A stretch of DNA of 38,223 nt from Chitinophagales bacterium (GTDB taxonomy: Bacteria > Bacteroidota > Bacteroidia > Chitinophagales > JADIYW01). Under the pieces are notes generated by a model, which searched no databases, had not been told where the DNA came from, and was given only the letters and a program-made list of their open reading frames with translations. The position numbers and the translations under genes are program-made. Positions 17,507 through 26,239 of this stretch are shown piece by piece. Within the stretch, counting starts at the first letter, position 1, and the number at the start of each line of letters is the position of its first letter. The DNA lies in the NCBI GenBank assembly GCA_023957215.1, contig JAMLHH010000030.1, positions 1-38,223 on the forward strand, given 5' to 3'.

Positions 17507-18778
17507 TTACATCTTCACAAACTTATAAGTTTCGCCTTCATCCTCATCAAAATAAATTTTCAATAGATAAGTTCCTTGGGCAAAAGATTTTACATTCAAA
17601 GGTATGATATCGCTGTCAACTGTTTTGATATTCTTAGAGTACATTTCTTTTCCTTGAACATCATAAACCACAATAGATTTGGGTATGTGGTTAACAGAAA
17701 ATTGTAAATTTAAAACTTCGACCGTGGGGTTTGGAAAAATTGTGAGCGTGTATTTCTCTGATTCTTGGATAGTGACTTCTTTCATTTGGGAATAGGTCAC
17801 ATTTCCACTGAGTTCAATTTGTTTCAATCTATAATAACTTAGACCGGTATAAGGGGTATGATCAGTCGTTTGATATTTTACAAGCGAATTTAAGTTTTGT
17901 GCGGGAGCCTCAGCGACAAATTCCCATGTCTTTCCATCTTTGGAGCGCTCAACGACAAACTTATTCATGTCTTTTTCGGTAGCAGTCGCCCAATCTACCA
18001 ATACGAATTGATTGTTGACAGTATTTGCATCAAAGGTCAAAAGTTCTAACGGCAAAGGGCTAATCCTATCCACTATCACCCACCAATCAAAAACTTCATT
18101 ATTGGGAACAACATCCACACTTACCTCATTTTCTGTCGTATTAACAGCGACTACTGCATTTCCCGGAATATAGTCATACCATGAATCTAAGACAGGATTG
18201 TATCTTTGAATAAATACATCGCTTTCTATAATGCTATTCCCCGTTCTATTATGTTCTACATCTCTGTATGACAGCAGCAAAAAGTTAAAATCCGGTCTGT
18301 CTGCATTTGAATGATCATAATTTTCAGCCCTTATCTTCCAAAACCTATCCATGACATGAGGAGAATTATCAGTTCCGTCCAAGCCTCGAAAATTTGTAAT
18401 CCCACTTGGCAGATAGCTGGAGTTGAGATAATTACCTCCATCATAGGTCGCCAATTCAAAATATCCGTTGCCGACACCACCATAAGTAGTAAATTCTAAT
18501 GGGAGATAATCAGCAGTTCCTATTCCAAACGGTATTTTATAATCACCATTTGTACTACCTATATTCCAATGTACATTATTATTTTCTGCCTCCGAAATAA
18601 AATGACCGCCATTTAAAGTTCTTGTAATCGCATTGGGGTTAGAATTATCAATAGTAAATTGCGCATTGTTTTTGATATTAATATATGCTCCATTTATCAC
18701 TAACCTTGATTGCCCCAAAGATATGATATTAAAACTTATAAAAGCAAGGAACAATAAGGATTGTAAATATTTATTCAT
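17507..18778 (-). CDS. Secreted protein with T9SS type A sorting domain
   Basis: A 423-residue exported protein of unknown activity. A signal peptide covers residues 1-22 (ending ISLGQ). The middle resembles non-enzymatic Bacteroidota surface proteins: repeated aromatic and glycine-rich beta segments, then LPLELLTFDANTVNNQFVLVDWATATEKDMNKFVVERS, a linker often seen directly before sorting domains. Residues from about 340 form the T9SS domain (LTIFPNPTVEVLNLQF, then VYDVQGKEMYS, then GTYLLKIYFDEDE). No catalytic motif is visible. It is a stand-alone transcription unit with a promoter-like TTG-N18-TACCTTTA upstream. Confidence 0.82.
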   Translation of the reverse strand: MNKYLQSLLFLAFISFNIISLGQSRLVINGAYINIKNNAQFTIDNSNPNAITRTLNGGHFISEAENNNVHWNIGSTNGDYKIPFGIGTADYLPLEFTTYGGVGNGYFELATYDGGNYLNSSYLPSGITNFRGLDGTDNSPHVMDRFWKIRAENYDHSNADRPDFNFLLLSYRDVEHNRTGNSIIESDVFIQRYNPVLDSWYDYIPGNAVVAVNTTENEVSVDVVPNNEVFDWWVIVDRISPLPLELLTFDANTVNNQFVLVDWATATEKDMNKFVVERSKDGKTWEFVAEAPAQNLNSLVKYQTTDHTPYTGLSYYRLKQIELSGNVTYSQMKEVTIQESEKYTLTIFPNPTVEVLNLQFSVNHIPKSIVVYDVQGKEMYSKNIKTVDSDIIPLNVKSFAQGTYLLKIYFDEDEGETYKFVKM

Positions 18779-18822
18779 ATCAGGTATTTTATTAAAAAGG
18801 TATAAGATTCATTTATATAGAT

Positions 18823-18851
18823 TAAAGGTACATAAAAATTTAATATGGCAA
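18823..18851 (-). promoter_or_regulatory. Promoter of the T9SS secreted protein gene
   Basis: On the minus strand, TTG (18849-18851) is separated by 18 bp from TACCTTTA (18823-18830), close to the Bacteroidota -33/-7 pattern. It lies 44 bp before the ATG. A second TACCTTTT occurs closer to the gene. Confidence 0.4.
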
Positions 18852-18940
18852 CTACAATAAATAGGATAGATTTTGTTTTTAATGCCAAAAACACTTTGAT
18901 TATTCATACCTATACAATGTAAAATGTCTTTCGAAACAAT

Positions 18941-18963
18941 AAAAAATCGTTCAGTCTGAACGA
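18941..18963 (-). terminator. Rho-independent terminator (minus strand)
   Basis: The minus-strand stem is TCGTTC/GAACGA with loop AGACT, followed directly by TTTTTT (18941-18946). It closes transcription coming from the tRNA-Gln/integrase-relic side, since no intact minus-strand gene lies immediately before it. Confidence 0.65.
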
Positions 18964-19089
18964 CTTTTATCTTACAGTCAATCAATAGTTTATTTAAGCT
19001 CCTTAGAGGGCAAGCCCAAAACTCTACAATCTACAATCATGCTGTATCTGTTGTGCCCTTTCAAACATAGTGACTATCCATCCATTTTT

Positions 19090-19185
19090 TTATTGTGAAT
19101 GTATTTGACTTTATTTTGTATATACGATAGCTTATTTTTTGTCATTGAGTTTACCTTTACGGCTAAACAATACTTTAGTTTTCAT
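19090..19185 (-). pseudogene. Relic of the N-terminus of a tyrosine integrase (tentative)
   Basis: From the ATG at 19185 the minus strand reads MKTKVLFSRKGKLNDKK, stop, AIVYTK, stop. The first 17 residues resemble the arm-type DNA-binding start of Bacteroidota tyrosine recombinases, where a basic KLN segment is followed by AIVYI. The in-frame stops and the lack of any core domain mean it is dead. Its position beside a tRNA gene, with repeats just upstream, supports the reading. The resemblance is short and from memory, so this is tentative. Confidence 0.4.
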
Positions 19186-19227
19186 GGTAACACATTTTTG
19201 AATTTAGTAACACATTGGTAACGCATT
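19186..19227 (+). repeat. Three 11-bp direct repeats, consensus RGTAACRCATT
   Basis: The copies start at 19186 (GGTAACACATT), 19206 (AGTAACACATT) and 19217 (GGTAACGCATT). They lie immediately upstream of the integrase-like relic. They could be remnants of recombinase arm-binding sites or a regulator site. Confidence 0.6.
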
Positions 19228-19302
19228 TACCTTATTCAAACCTAACCAAATGTAATCACTGCCAAAACGTGAACCTTTCAAACACTAAGTATAAGAACAA
19301 AT

Positions 19303-19346
19303 AAAGCACTTTAGAGCAAGTTTGGTTAAAATTGATAAAGTGCTTT
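19303..19346 (-). terminator. Hairpin downstream of tRNA-Gln
   Basis: AAAGCACTTTA (19303-19313) and TAAAGTGCTTT (19336-19346) form a perfect 11-bp stem with a 22-nt loop, starting 4 nt after the tRNA 3' end. The T-run is weak (ATTTGTT), so it may act as a terminator or as a 3' processing barrier. Confidence 0.5.
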
Positions 19347-19349
19347 TAG

Positions 19350-19422
19350 TTGTCCTACTAGGGCTCGAACCTAGACTCTTCTGAACCAAAATCAGACGTG
19401 TTGCCAGTTACACTATAGGACA
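19350..19422 (-). tRNA. tRNA-Gln (anticodon TTG)
   Basis: The 73-nt gene folds as a cloverleaf. The acceptor stem is TGTCCTA/TAGGACA with discriminator A. The anticodon stem TCTGA/TCAGA encloses loop TTTTGGT, giving anticodon TTG. The T-arm is CTAGG-TTCGAGC-CCTAG. The 3' CCA is not encoded, as is usual in this phylum. It lies downstream of yggS on the same strand. Confidence 0.95.
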
Positions 19423-19503
19423 GTGTCAACTTGGGTGCAAAGATAATTCGTTTTTATATTTGTACAAATAAACAATGGTAAAAATTAGTATTTTTAAGCA
19501 AAA

Positions 19504-20220
19504 TCAAACTTTCTCGTTCCAATAGTAGGAATCGGGATAGATTCTTTCACCAAAAATAGCGGTCCCCACTCTGATAATAGTCGCTCCTTCCTCTATTGCA
19601 GTCACAAAATCGTGGCTCATTCCCATAGAAAGTTCTTTTGCTTCTATACCTATATCTGATAAGTCCATCTGTATTTTTTTAAGCAATTTGAAACACTTTC
19701 TTACCTTTTCGGTTTCAGCAGAAAAAAGTCCTATCGTCATCAGACCTTTTAGATGCAGTCTATCCAAACTTGCAATCTCTTTTGCCAAAGCAAGTGCACT
19801 TTCAGGTGCTACACCAAACTTACTCTCTTCATAAGAAGTATTGACCTGTAAAAACACATCCATTTCTTTGTCTTCAAACTCTAATCTTGTCTGAAGTTTT
19901 CGCGCTAAATCCAATCTGTCCACAGATTCTATACAATCTGCATATTTGATGACATCTTTGATTTTATTGGTCTGCAAGTGGCCGATAAAATGAGATTGGT
20001 GTGAGACTTCTTGCAGCGCTTCAAACTTATCTCTCAATTCCTGAATCTTATTCTCACCGATTAGAGTATTTCCATTTTTCAGCGCTATCAATATTCTCTC
20101 TGGTGTGACAGTTTTTGTTGCCAAAAGCAACTTCACTTCACTCCTATCTCTACCCAATCTGTCACAAGTGGTATTTATTTGAGTTTGTATATGCTGAATA
20201 TTATTTAAAATCGTTTCCAT
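19504..20220 (-). CDS. YggS family pyridoxal-phosphate homeostasis protein
   Basis: A 238-residue PLP-binding protein with the alanine-racemase-like barrel fold but no known catalytic activity. It buffers PLP and affects amino-acid balance. Hallmarks are the PLP lysine K36 in LLATKTV, GENKIQEL (about 55-62), HFIGHLQTNK, FLQVNTSYEESKFG, GLMTIG and the phosphate-binding SMGMSHDF followed by IRVGTAIFGERIY. Length is typical. Its ATG is one base after the uvrA stop (TGAaATG), so the two genes form an operon. Confidence 0.93.
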   Translation of the reverse strand: METILNNIQHIQTQINTTCDRLGRDRSEVKLLLATKTVTPERILIALKNGNTLIGENKIQELRDKFEALQEVSHQSHFIGHLQTNKIKDVIKYADCIESVDRLDLARKLQTRLEFEDKEMDVFLQVNTSYEESKFGVAPESALALAKEIASLDRLHLKGLMTIGLFSAETEKVRKCFKLLKKIQMDLSDIGIEAKELSMGMSHDFVTAIEEGATIIRVGTAIFGERIYPDSYYWNEKV

Positions 20221-20221
20221 T

Positions 20222-23050
20222 TCACAATTCCATTTCTTCTTTCAAATATTTGGCAGTGATAGATTTTTTAGATTTGATGACTTCTTCAGGACTTCCCTGC
20301 GCCACCACCGTTCCGCCATCTCTTCCAATCTTCTACACCTATATCTATGATATAATCTGCCACTTTTACGACATCTAAATTATGTTCGATGATTACAACG
20401 GTATTTCCTTTATCTACTAACTTTTGAATCACACCAATCAAAATCCGTATATCCTCAAAATGTAAACCGGTAGTCGGCTCATCCAAGATGTAAAAGGTAT
20501 TACCGGTATCACGTTTGGAAAGTTCTTCTGCTAATTTTACTCTTTGTGCTTCACCCCCGGATAAAGTGATAGAAGATTGTCCGAGTTTTACATACCCCAA
20601 ACCTACATCCACCAATGTTTTCAGTTTGCGTTTCGCTTGAGGTATCGCATCAAAAATTCATGCATCAGCTATCGTCATTTCTAATACTTCATGAATACTT
20701 TTGCCTTTGTATTTAATTTCCAAAGTCTCGCGGTTATAACGCTGTCCCATACACTTGGTACAGTCCACATACACATCCGGCAAAAAGTTCATTTCTATCA
20801 ATTTTTAACGCCACCCTGACATTCTTCACATCTTCCGCCTTTGACATTAAATGAAAAGCGACCGGGTTGATAACCTCTGATTTGAGATTCGGGTACTTTG
20901 GCAAATAATGCTCTGATATGGTCAAATAATCCCGTATAGGTCGCAGGATTAGAACGGGGTGTACGCCCGATGGGTGATTGGTCAATTTCTATCACTTTAT
21001 CTACCCATTTCACTCCGTCAATAGATTTGTAGGGCAAAGGATTTTTGATAGACTTATAAAATTTCTGACTTAAAATAGGATACAAAGTATTATTGATCAA
21101 AGTAGATTTTCCACTACCTGAAACACCTGTCACCAAAGTAAGTGTCCCCAAAGGTATTTTAATAGTTACCTCTTTTAGATTATTGCCACTTGCGCCCTTG
21201 AGTGTAATAAAATTACCATTTCCCTTTCTACGTTTTTTAGGGATGCCTATTTTCTTTTTACCATTCAAATAATCAGCAGTTACAGAATCATATTCCAAAA
21301 ATTCTTCAATAGTGCCTTCTGCCACCACTTCACCACCTAATTCTCCACATCTTATCCTAAATCTATCAGATAGTCGGATGCCAACATGATTTCCTTGTCA
21401 TGTTCCACCACGATGACCGTATTGCCGATATCTGTCAGATTTCTGAGAGATTTGATTAAGCGAGTATTATCTCGCTGATGCAAACCGATACTCGGCTCGT
21501 CTAAAATATAGGTGATACCTTTTAATTGAGAACCGGACGGTAGCCAATCTGATTCTTTGACTCTCACCACCGGACAGCGAGCCCGTTGCTCTTTTGAGTG
21601 AAAGATATCCCAAACCGACTTCCAATAGAAAATGCGTTCGTTCTTTCAGTTCCTTCAATATATCTCTTGCAATAATTGTATCATTTCCGGTAAAATAAGT
21701 ATCCAAACTCAATACCCAATCGTAAAACTCATACAAATCCATTGCAGTCACATCTGCTACATTTTTACCATTGATTTTAAAGTGTAAAGATTCTTTTCTC
21801 AATCTTTGACCATGACAAGTTTCACAAGGATATTCCGAAATATAATTTGCCGCCCAGTTTTTTAGAGTATCAGATATTTCATCGTGATAACTCCTTTCTA
21901 TCTGCGTAGCGATTCCCTCAAACTTAAAAGGAGCTTTTTCATCAGAACCATTGCCGTATAATATTGTCTTTATACTCTTTTCAGAAAGTTTTTCTATTGG
22001 AGTTTCCAATTTGTCTTTCTCTACCGCCAAAAGTTTTTGTAAGTAGTTAAAAGTATTGTTCTTTTTATATTTCCCTATCGCCACGATACCACCATCGGCA
22101 ATAGATATTTCTCTATCGGAAATAATTTTGGCAACATCCGCTTTTTCTTCCACCCCGAGACCTTTACAAGTCGGACAATATCCATAAGGCGAGTTAAATG
22201 AGAAAGTATTGGGCGATGGCTCTTCATAAGAAATTCCCGTAGTCGGACAAATCAATGATTTACTAAAAACTTCAATCTTTTCTGTCTTTAAATTCTGAAT
22301 AAAAATCAAGTCTTTACCAAAATCTAAAGCAGTCTGAACGGATGAACGGATACGCTGTAAATCTTTATCTTCTACCTTTATTCTATCCACAACCAATTCT
22401 ATATCATGGATTTTATACCTATCCACTTGAAGTTTGGGAACTATCTCGGTAATCTCTCCGTCTATCCTCACTTTGAGATAACCTCTTTTACTCAAATCTT
22501 GAAACAATTCCCGATAATGCCCTTTTCTACCTCTTACTAAAGGTGCTAAAATTGCAATTGACTGATTTTGATATCGTTGAACGAGATTGTCAATGATTTG
22601 CTCTTCAGTATAGCGGACCATTCTTTCACCCGTATTATAAGAGTACGCCTCACCCAATCTTGCAAAAAGCAGACGAATAAAATCATACAATTCAGTAGTT
22701 GTTCCCACTGTCGAACGAGGATTTCTGTTGGTCGTTTTTTGGTCGATAGAAATCACAGGACTCAGACCCGAAATCCTTTCCACTTTCGGTCTTTCTATGC
22801 TACCGATAAACTGTTTTGCATAACTGGACAGACTGTCTAAATATCGTCTTTGCCCTTCCGAAAAGATAGTATCAAATGCCAAAGATGATTTTCCGCTACC
22901 ACTCAGTCCGGTGATAACCGTCATTTGGTTGCGCGGTATTTTGACCGAGATGTTTTTAAGATTGTGCTCTTCCGCACCTGTTACCGTGAGAAAATGCGTA
23001 TTATCTTCCTGAGATATTTCCGTTGGAATCGTTTCTACCAAAATTTCCAT
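20222..23050 (-). pseudogene. uvrA: Excinuclease ABC subunit A, interrupted by multiple lesions
   Basis: UvrA is the damage-recognition ATPase of nucleotide excision repair. Residues 1-500 are intact, with Walker [10 protein letters not shown] (48-56), zinc motifs YCPTCKGLG and CETCHGQRL, and signature SLSGGESQR. The rest is present but broken: two bases short at 21535-21538, one short at 21347-21354 and one A short in the run at 20802-20806. There is a net 3-base loss creating TGA at 20658-20660, and one extra base at 20327-20328. Repair would give about 944 residues, the normal UvrA length, ending KEEMEL. All conserved elements of the second half survive ([32 protein letters not shown]). 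The lesions mostly look like homopolymer-length changes. Confidence 0.9.
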
Positions 23051-23058
23051 TTCGCTAA

Positions 23059-23379
23059 CTATTTATCGTTTCCGGATAAAAGTTGCTCGATAGAATAATC
23101 CTGTACTTTCTTTTTTACCATCAAAAGCGCCTGATCTACCCGCTGCTGAAAATAACTTTTCATCTCCGCTTTTATCTCATCAGACTTCATCGAAATCTGC
23201 CTATCGATATCTTTTTTCAGCACATCCATCTTATGCAAAAAATCTAAAGTAATTCTTCGCCCCTCATCCTCCGTATATTGCTGATTTTGGATAAAATCTT
23301 CCAAAAGCTCCTCAAACTTATCTTTGGTAAGCTTCATCGTGCCGACAAACATGTACAATGTTTTGTTCTTTAAGGACAT
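23059..23379 (-). CDS. Small phasin-like coiled-coil protein
   Basis: A 106-residue, highly charged helical protein. The pattern of a hydrophobic N-terminus, LTKDKFEELLEDFIQNQ, an acidic turn TEDEGRRI and then a long helix (KKDIDRQI...YFQQRVDQALLMVKKK) resembles the phasin/PhaF-like proteins common in many phyla. I do not claim polyhydroxyalkanoate binding, since no PHA genes are in the window. It lies 8 bp upstream of uvrA on the same strand and is probably co-transcribed with it. It could also be a general coiled-coil scaffold. Confidence 0.6.
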   Translation of the reverse strand: MSLKNKTLYMFVGTMKLTKDKFEELLEDFIQNQQYTEDEGRRITLDFLHKMDVLKKDIDRQISMKSDEIKAEMKSYFQQRVDQALLMVKKKVQDYSIEQLLSGNDK

Positions 23380-23624
23380 TCAAATCTGATTTTAAATGAA
23401 ACGCTAATTTATACATTTAGAAACTGATTTCTGAAAGTTTTGTTTTACATAAATCATAAATGTGGAAAAGATATTCGTTTTTCATGATAGCCATCCAATT
23501 CTGTCAGATACAGATATTATTTGATTTTCAATTATTTCACCTTCTTTCCAAAATTAATTAATGACAATTACATTTTTATCTCTAAAAAAATTGAAATCTT
23601 AAAAAGACTTTGTAAATTCGCACA

Positions 23625-23656
23625 TTGAAATATATTTTTAGATAAGACTAAATTTA
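23625..23656 (+). promoter_or_regulatory. Promoter of the metal ABC transporter operon
   Basis: TTG (23625-23627) and TAAATTTA (23649-23656) are separated by 21 bp, which fits Bacteroidota -33/-7 geometry with one mismatch in the -7 box. Transcription would begin near 23661, inside the adjacent palindrome. Confidence 0.5.
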
Positions 23657-23658
23657 TA

Positions 23659-23674
23659 TTTTCATAAATGAAAA
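23659..23674 (+). promoter_or_regulatory. Operator-like palindrome at the metal-transporter start site
   Basis: TTTTCATAAATGAAAA is a perfect 7-2-7 inverted repeat, 2 bp downstream of the -7 box, with further partial symmetry outside (TTATA/TATAA). Its placement over the predicted start site is what a metal-responsive repressor such as a Fur- or DtxR-family protein would need. The cognate regulator is unknown. Confidence 0.45.
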
Positions 23675-23688
23675 TTATAAAATAAGCG

Positions 23689-24429
23689 ATGCTAAGAATT
23701 GAAAACATGAGCGTTATTTATCCGAATGGAGTAAGAGCCATCAGCGATGTCCATCTCGAACTTGAGGAGGGCAATATTTACGGCATTATCGGACCCAATG
23801 GTGGTGGCAAATCTTCTTTTTTAAAAGGTATTTTAAACTTGGTACATCATACGGGAAATGTCTATTTCAATGGACAATCGATTCAAAATATTGCAAAACA
23901 AATTGCCTATATAGAGCAAAAGGAAAACATTGACAAAACCTTCCCTATCACTGTATATCAATGTGTTTTGATGGGAACTTATCCGGGGTTGGGTCTGTTT
24001 AAAAGACCTGGGGAAAGAGAAAAAAATGCTGTTGAGGAAGCGCTCAGGCAATTAAAACTATATGATTATAAGAATGTACAAATCGGAGAGCTTTCGGGCG
24101 GACAGTTTCAGAGGGTTTTATTGGCAAGAGCATTGGTACAGGAATCCATCTTACTTATTTTAGATGAACCCTTTGTCGGGATTGATATCAACAATGAAAC
24201 AATCATCATCAATCAGTTAAAAGAGTTGGCAAGGAGTGGAAAGACAATTTTAATCATTCATCACGATATGGAAACGGTGGAGGCATATTTTGACAACCTA
24301 ATTATGATAAACAAAAGAGTCATTGCCAGCGGAAAAGTTTCAGAAGTTTTTAATCAAGAGAATTTTGAAGAAACTTTTAACAACTACACGCCCACTTTTA
24401 ATCTTCAATTTAAAAATACTAAGATCTAA
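23689..24429 (+). CDS. Metal ABC transporter ATP-binding protein (Mn/Zn type)
   Basis: A 246-residue cytoplasmic ATPase of the metal-chelate (MntB/ZnuC/TroB) group. It has Walker A GPNGGGKS (35-42), signature LSGGQ (135-139), Walker B ILLILDEP (154-161) and the H-loop histidine in IIHHD. It also shows the family's VYQCVLMGTYPGLGLF segment (89-104). It powers uptake through the permease encoded 5 bp downstream. It is the first gene of a three-gene operon with the permease and solute-binding lipoprotein. Confidence 0.92.
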   Translation: MLRIENMSVIYPNGVRAISDVHLELEEGNIYGIIGPNGGGKSSFLKGILNLVHHTGNVYFNGQSIQNIAKQIAYIEQKENIDKTFPITVYQCVLMGTYPGLGLFKRPGEREKNAVEEALRQLKLYDYKNVQIGELSGGQFQRVLLARALVQESILLILDEPFVGIDINNETIIINQLKELARSGKTILIIHHDMETVEAYFDNLIMINKRVIASGKVSEVFNQENFEETFNNYTPTFNLQFKNTKI

Positions 24430-24434
24430 ATATC

Positions 24435-25289
24435 ATGCTGTTATTTGTCAATTTCGCCAACGATTTTATGCAATATAAATTTCTTCAAGAGGCGCTATGG
24501 GTTTCTATGGTGCTAGGCATTGGATGTGGTATTGTAGGATGTTTTATCATTTTACGCGGACTTTCATTGATGGGTGATGCTATTTCCCACGCCGTCATTC
24601 CGGGAGTGGCCATTTCCTATATGTTAAATATCAACTATTTTATAGGCGCCGTAATTTTTGGCATCATGGCAGCTTTGGGCATGGGCTTTATTAAAGAAAA
24701 CAGCAAAATAAAAAGTGACACTTCTATTGGCATTGTCTTTTCTGCATTTTTAGCTTTAGGAATACTTTTAATCACTAAAATACAATCTTCCATCGACCTC
24801 AATAATATTCTTTTCGGGAATGTATTGACAATTAAAAATGAGGAAAGGACTTTGACTTATTTAGCGATTGCTGGAGTGTTGCTTACCATCTTTTTGTTTT
24901 ATAAAGAACTGTTATTGACCACTTTTGACCCTGTGATGGCTAAAGCCAGTGGAATGAAAGTCAAACTCATCAACTATATCTTAATGACCATTTTAACTGT
25001 CATTACGGTTGTTTCCCTCCAAACAGTTGGCGCAATATTGGTTGTGGCAATGTTGATAACTCCTGCCTCTACTGCCTATCTTCTCACCAACAATTTCAAA
25101 ACAATGCTTCTCCTTTCGGCATTGTTGGGGGCAATTTCGTCTGTAATTGGCTTGGTGGTCAGTGTCTCATATAATTTACCTTCAGGAGTCGTCATCGTTT
25201 TGACTTCTGCCGTTCTATTTTTAATAGCTTTTATCCTTTCACCAAGAGATGGATTGATAATCAATTACTTGAAAACCAAAAAATTATGA
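24435..25289 (+). CDS. Metal ABC transporter permease (Mn/Zn type)
   Basis: A 284-residue inner-membrane protein with about eight hydrophobic helices, of the ABC-3 (ZnuB/MntC/TroC) family. Family segments include FIILRGLSLMGDAISHAVIPGVA (about 39-61) and GAILVVAMLITPASTAYLLT. The 5-bp spacing after the ATPase gene and the 4-bp overlap (ATGA) with the binding-protein gene show tight translational coupling. Confidence 0.92.
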   Translation: MLLFVNFANDFMQYKFLQEALWVSMVLGIGCGIVGCFIILRGLSLMGDAISHAVIPGVAISYMLNINYFIGAVIFGIMAALGMGFIKENSKIKSDTSIGIVFSAFLALGILLITKIQSSIDLNNILFGNVLTIKNEERTLTYLAIAGVLLTIFLFYKELLLTTFDPVMAKASGMKVKLINYILMTILTVITVVSLQTVGAILVVAMLITPASTAYLLTNNFKTMLLLSALLGAISSVIGLVVSVSYNLPSGVVIVLTSAVLFLIAFILSPRDGLIINYLKTKKL

Positions 25290-26239
25290 TTAAAATTCAT
25301 CTGAGCGGTTGGTGGGTAGCTTTTATTATATGCGTTTTTACTTCTTGTAATACAATCAATGAAGAAAATTTGGCGAATGACAATCGGCTGTTAATCGTTT
25401 CAAGTTTTTCTATCATCAGCGATATCATTCAGGAAATAGGCGGTGAAAAAGTCTTGGTTTATAATTTGGTACCTATCGGTATGGCTCCACACACTTATTC
25501 CCCAACTCCCAAGGATGTAAAATTTGCTCAAAATGCAGATATCTTTTTTTATAATGGATTAAATTTAGAAGGAGGAAAAAGTGGATGGGTTTTCAAAATG
25601 ATATACGCATTGGGTTTTGATACAAATAAAGTTTTTATGGCATGTAAAGATATCCCTGCGATGTATCTGCAAGATGAAAACAATTATAAGGAAGTCAATC
25701 CACATGCTTTTATCAGTCCCAGAGTAGGAGTCCAAATGGCTATAAATATTAGAGACGCTTTGGTACAAAGCGACAAAAAGGATAGTGTCTTTTATGTGGT
25801 AAGAGCTGAAAATTATATCCGGCAACTTCAAAATATAGAACGAGAATATCAAGAGAAATTAGGCAGTATTCCACAAAAGCAACGAGTTTTTATAGCGAGT
25901 GAACAAGCCTTCCAATATCTCGCAAACGATTATAATCTGACAGAAGGCTACATTTGGGCAATAGATACAGATAAAAACGGAACTCCCAAGCAGATGATGA
26001 ATATTATAGATTTTATACATCAACACACTCCCCATCATCTTTTCGTAGAATCTAACGTGGACAGGAGACCAATGGAAGCTGTTTCTGAAGCGACAAACAT
26101 CCCTATCTACCAGCATCCTATATACAGTGACGAACTTGGGAAGCCCGGTCAAACTGCCGATACATATCTCAAATATTTAAAGTACAACTTAGAACAGATA
26201 TATAATGGGCTAACGACAGACAAAACTATGTATAAATAA
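25286..26239 (+). CDS. Metal ABC transporter substrate-binding lipoprotein, probably Mn-specific
   Basis: A 317-residue cluster A-I (TroA/PsaA/ZnuA) binding protein anchored by a lipidated Cys21 (VFTSC). The likely metal ligands are H69 (GMAPHTYSP), H140 (VNPHAF), E206 (ASEQAF) and D282 (YSDELG). The H-H-E-D set and the segment EGYIWAIDTDKNGTPKQ match the Mn/Fe-type proteins (PsaA, MntA). The His-rich loop of zinc-specific ZnuA is absent. I therefore favour manganese, though zinc or iron cannot be excluded. A Fur-family regulator gene lies 236 bp downstream. Confidence 0.88.
   Translation: MIKIHLSGWWVAFIICVFTSCNTINEENLANDNRLLIVSSFSIISDIIQEIGGEKVLVYNLVPIGMAPHTYSPTPKDVKFAQNADIFFYNGLNLEGGKSGWVFKMIYALGFDTNKVFMACKDIPAMYLQDENNYKEVNPHAFISPRVGVQMAINIRDALVQSDKKDSVFYVVRAENYIRQLQNIEREYQEKLGSIPQKQRVFIASEQAFQYLANDYNLTEGYIWAIDTDKNGTPKQMMNIIDFIHQHTPHHLFVESNVDRRPMEAVSEATNIPIYQHPIYSDELGKPGQTADTYLKYLKYNLEQIYNGLTTDKTMYK

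Larger units (their letters stand above)
18779..19349. other. 571 bp between a T9SS gene and tRNA-Gln, with integrase relic
   Basis: There is no intact gene here. From right to left it holds the tRNA downstream hairpin (19303-19346), three short direct repeats (19186-19227), a decayed integrase-like start (about 19090-19185), an intrinsic terminator (18941-18963) and the promoter of the T9SS gene. The segment around 18970-19080 shows nothing I can identify. Confidence 0.6.
23380..23688. other. 309-bp divergent intergenic region with the metal-transporter promoter
   Basis: It separates the phasin-like gene (minus) from the metal ABC transporter operon (plus). The right end carries a promoter (23625-23656) and an operator-like palindrome (23659-23674), listed separately. 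The left 240 bp is AT-rich with nothing identified; it must hold the promoter for the phasin-like/uvrA/yggS unit. Confidence 0.6.

Noticed and set aside
17373..17528. 51-codon plus-strand frame with a hydrophobic N-terminus and a TAAATTTG box 8 nt upstream
   Set aside because: It overlaps the end of a convincing T9SS protein on the other strand, has no family resemblance, and AT-rich DNA gives such frames by chance.
20658..20660. Selenocysteine or recoded TGA in uvrA
   Set aside because: The position is normally Leu/Glu, no selenocysteine element is visible, and other frameshifts nearby show general sequence damage.
20222..21600. Several separate small genes in the uvrA 3' half
   Set aside because: The pieces are consecutive parts of one UvrA sequence in different frames, not independent proteins.
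25286..26239. Zinc-specific ZnuA
   Set aside because: No His-rich loop, and the fourth ligand set is Glu/Asp as in Mn-type proteins.
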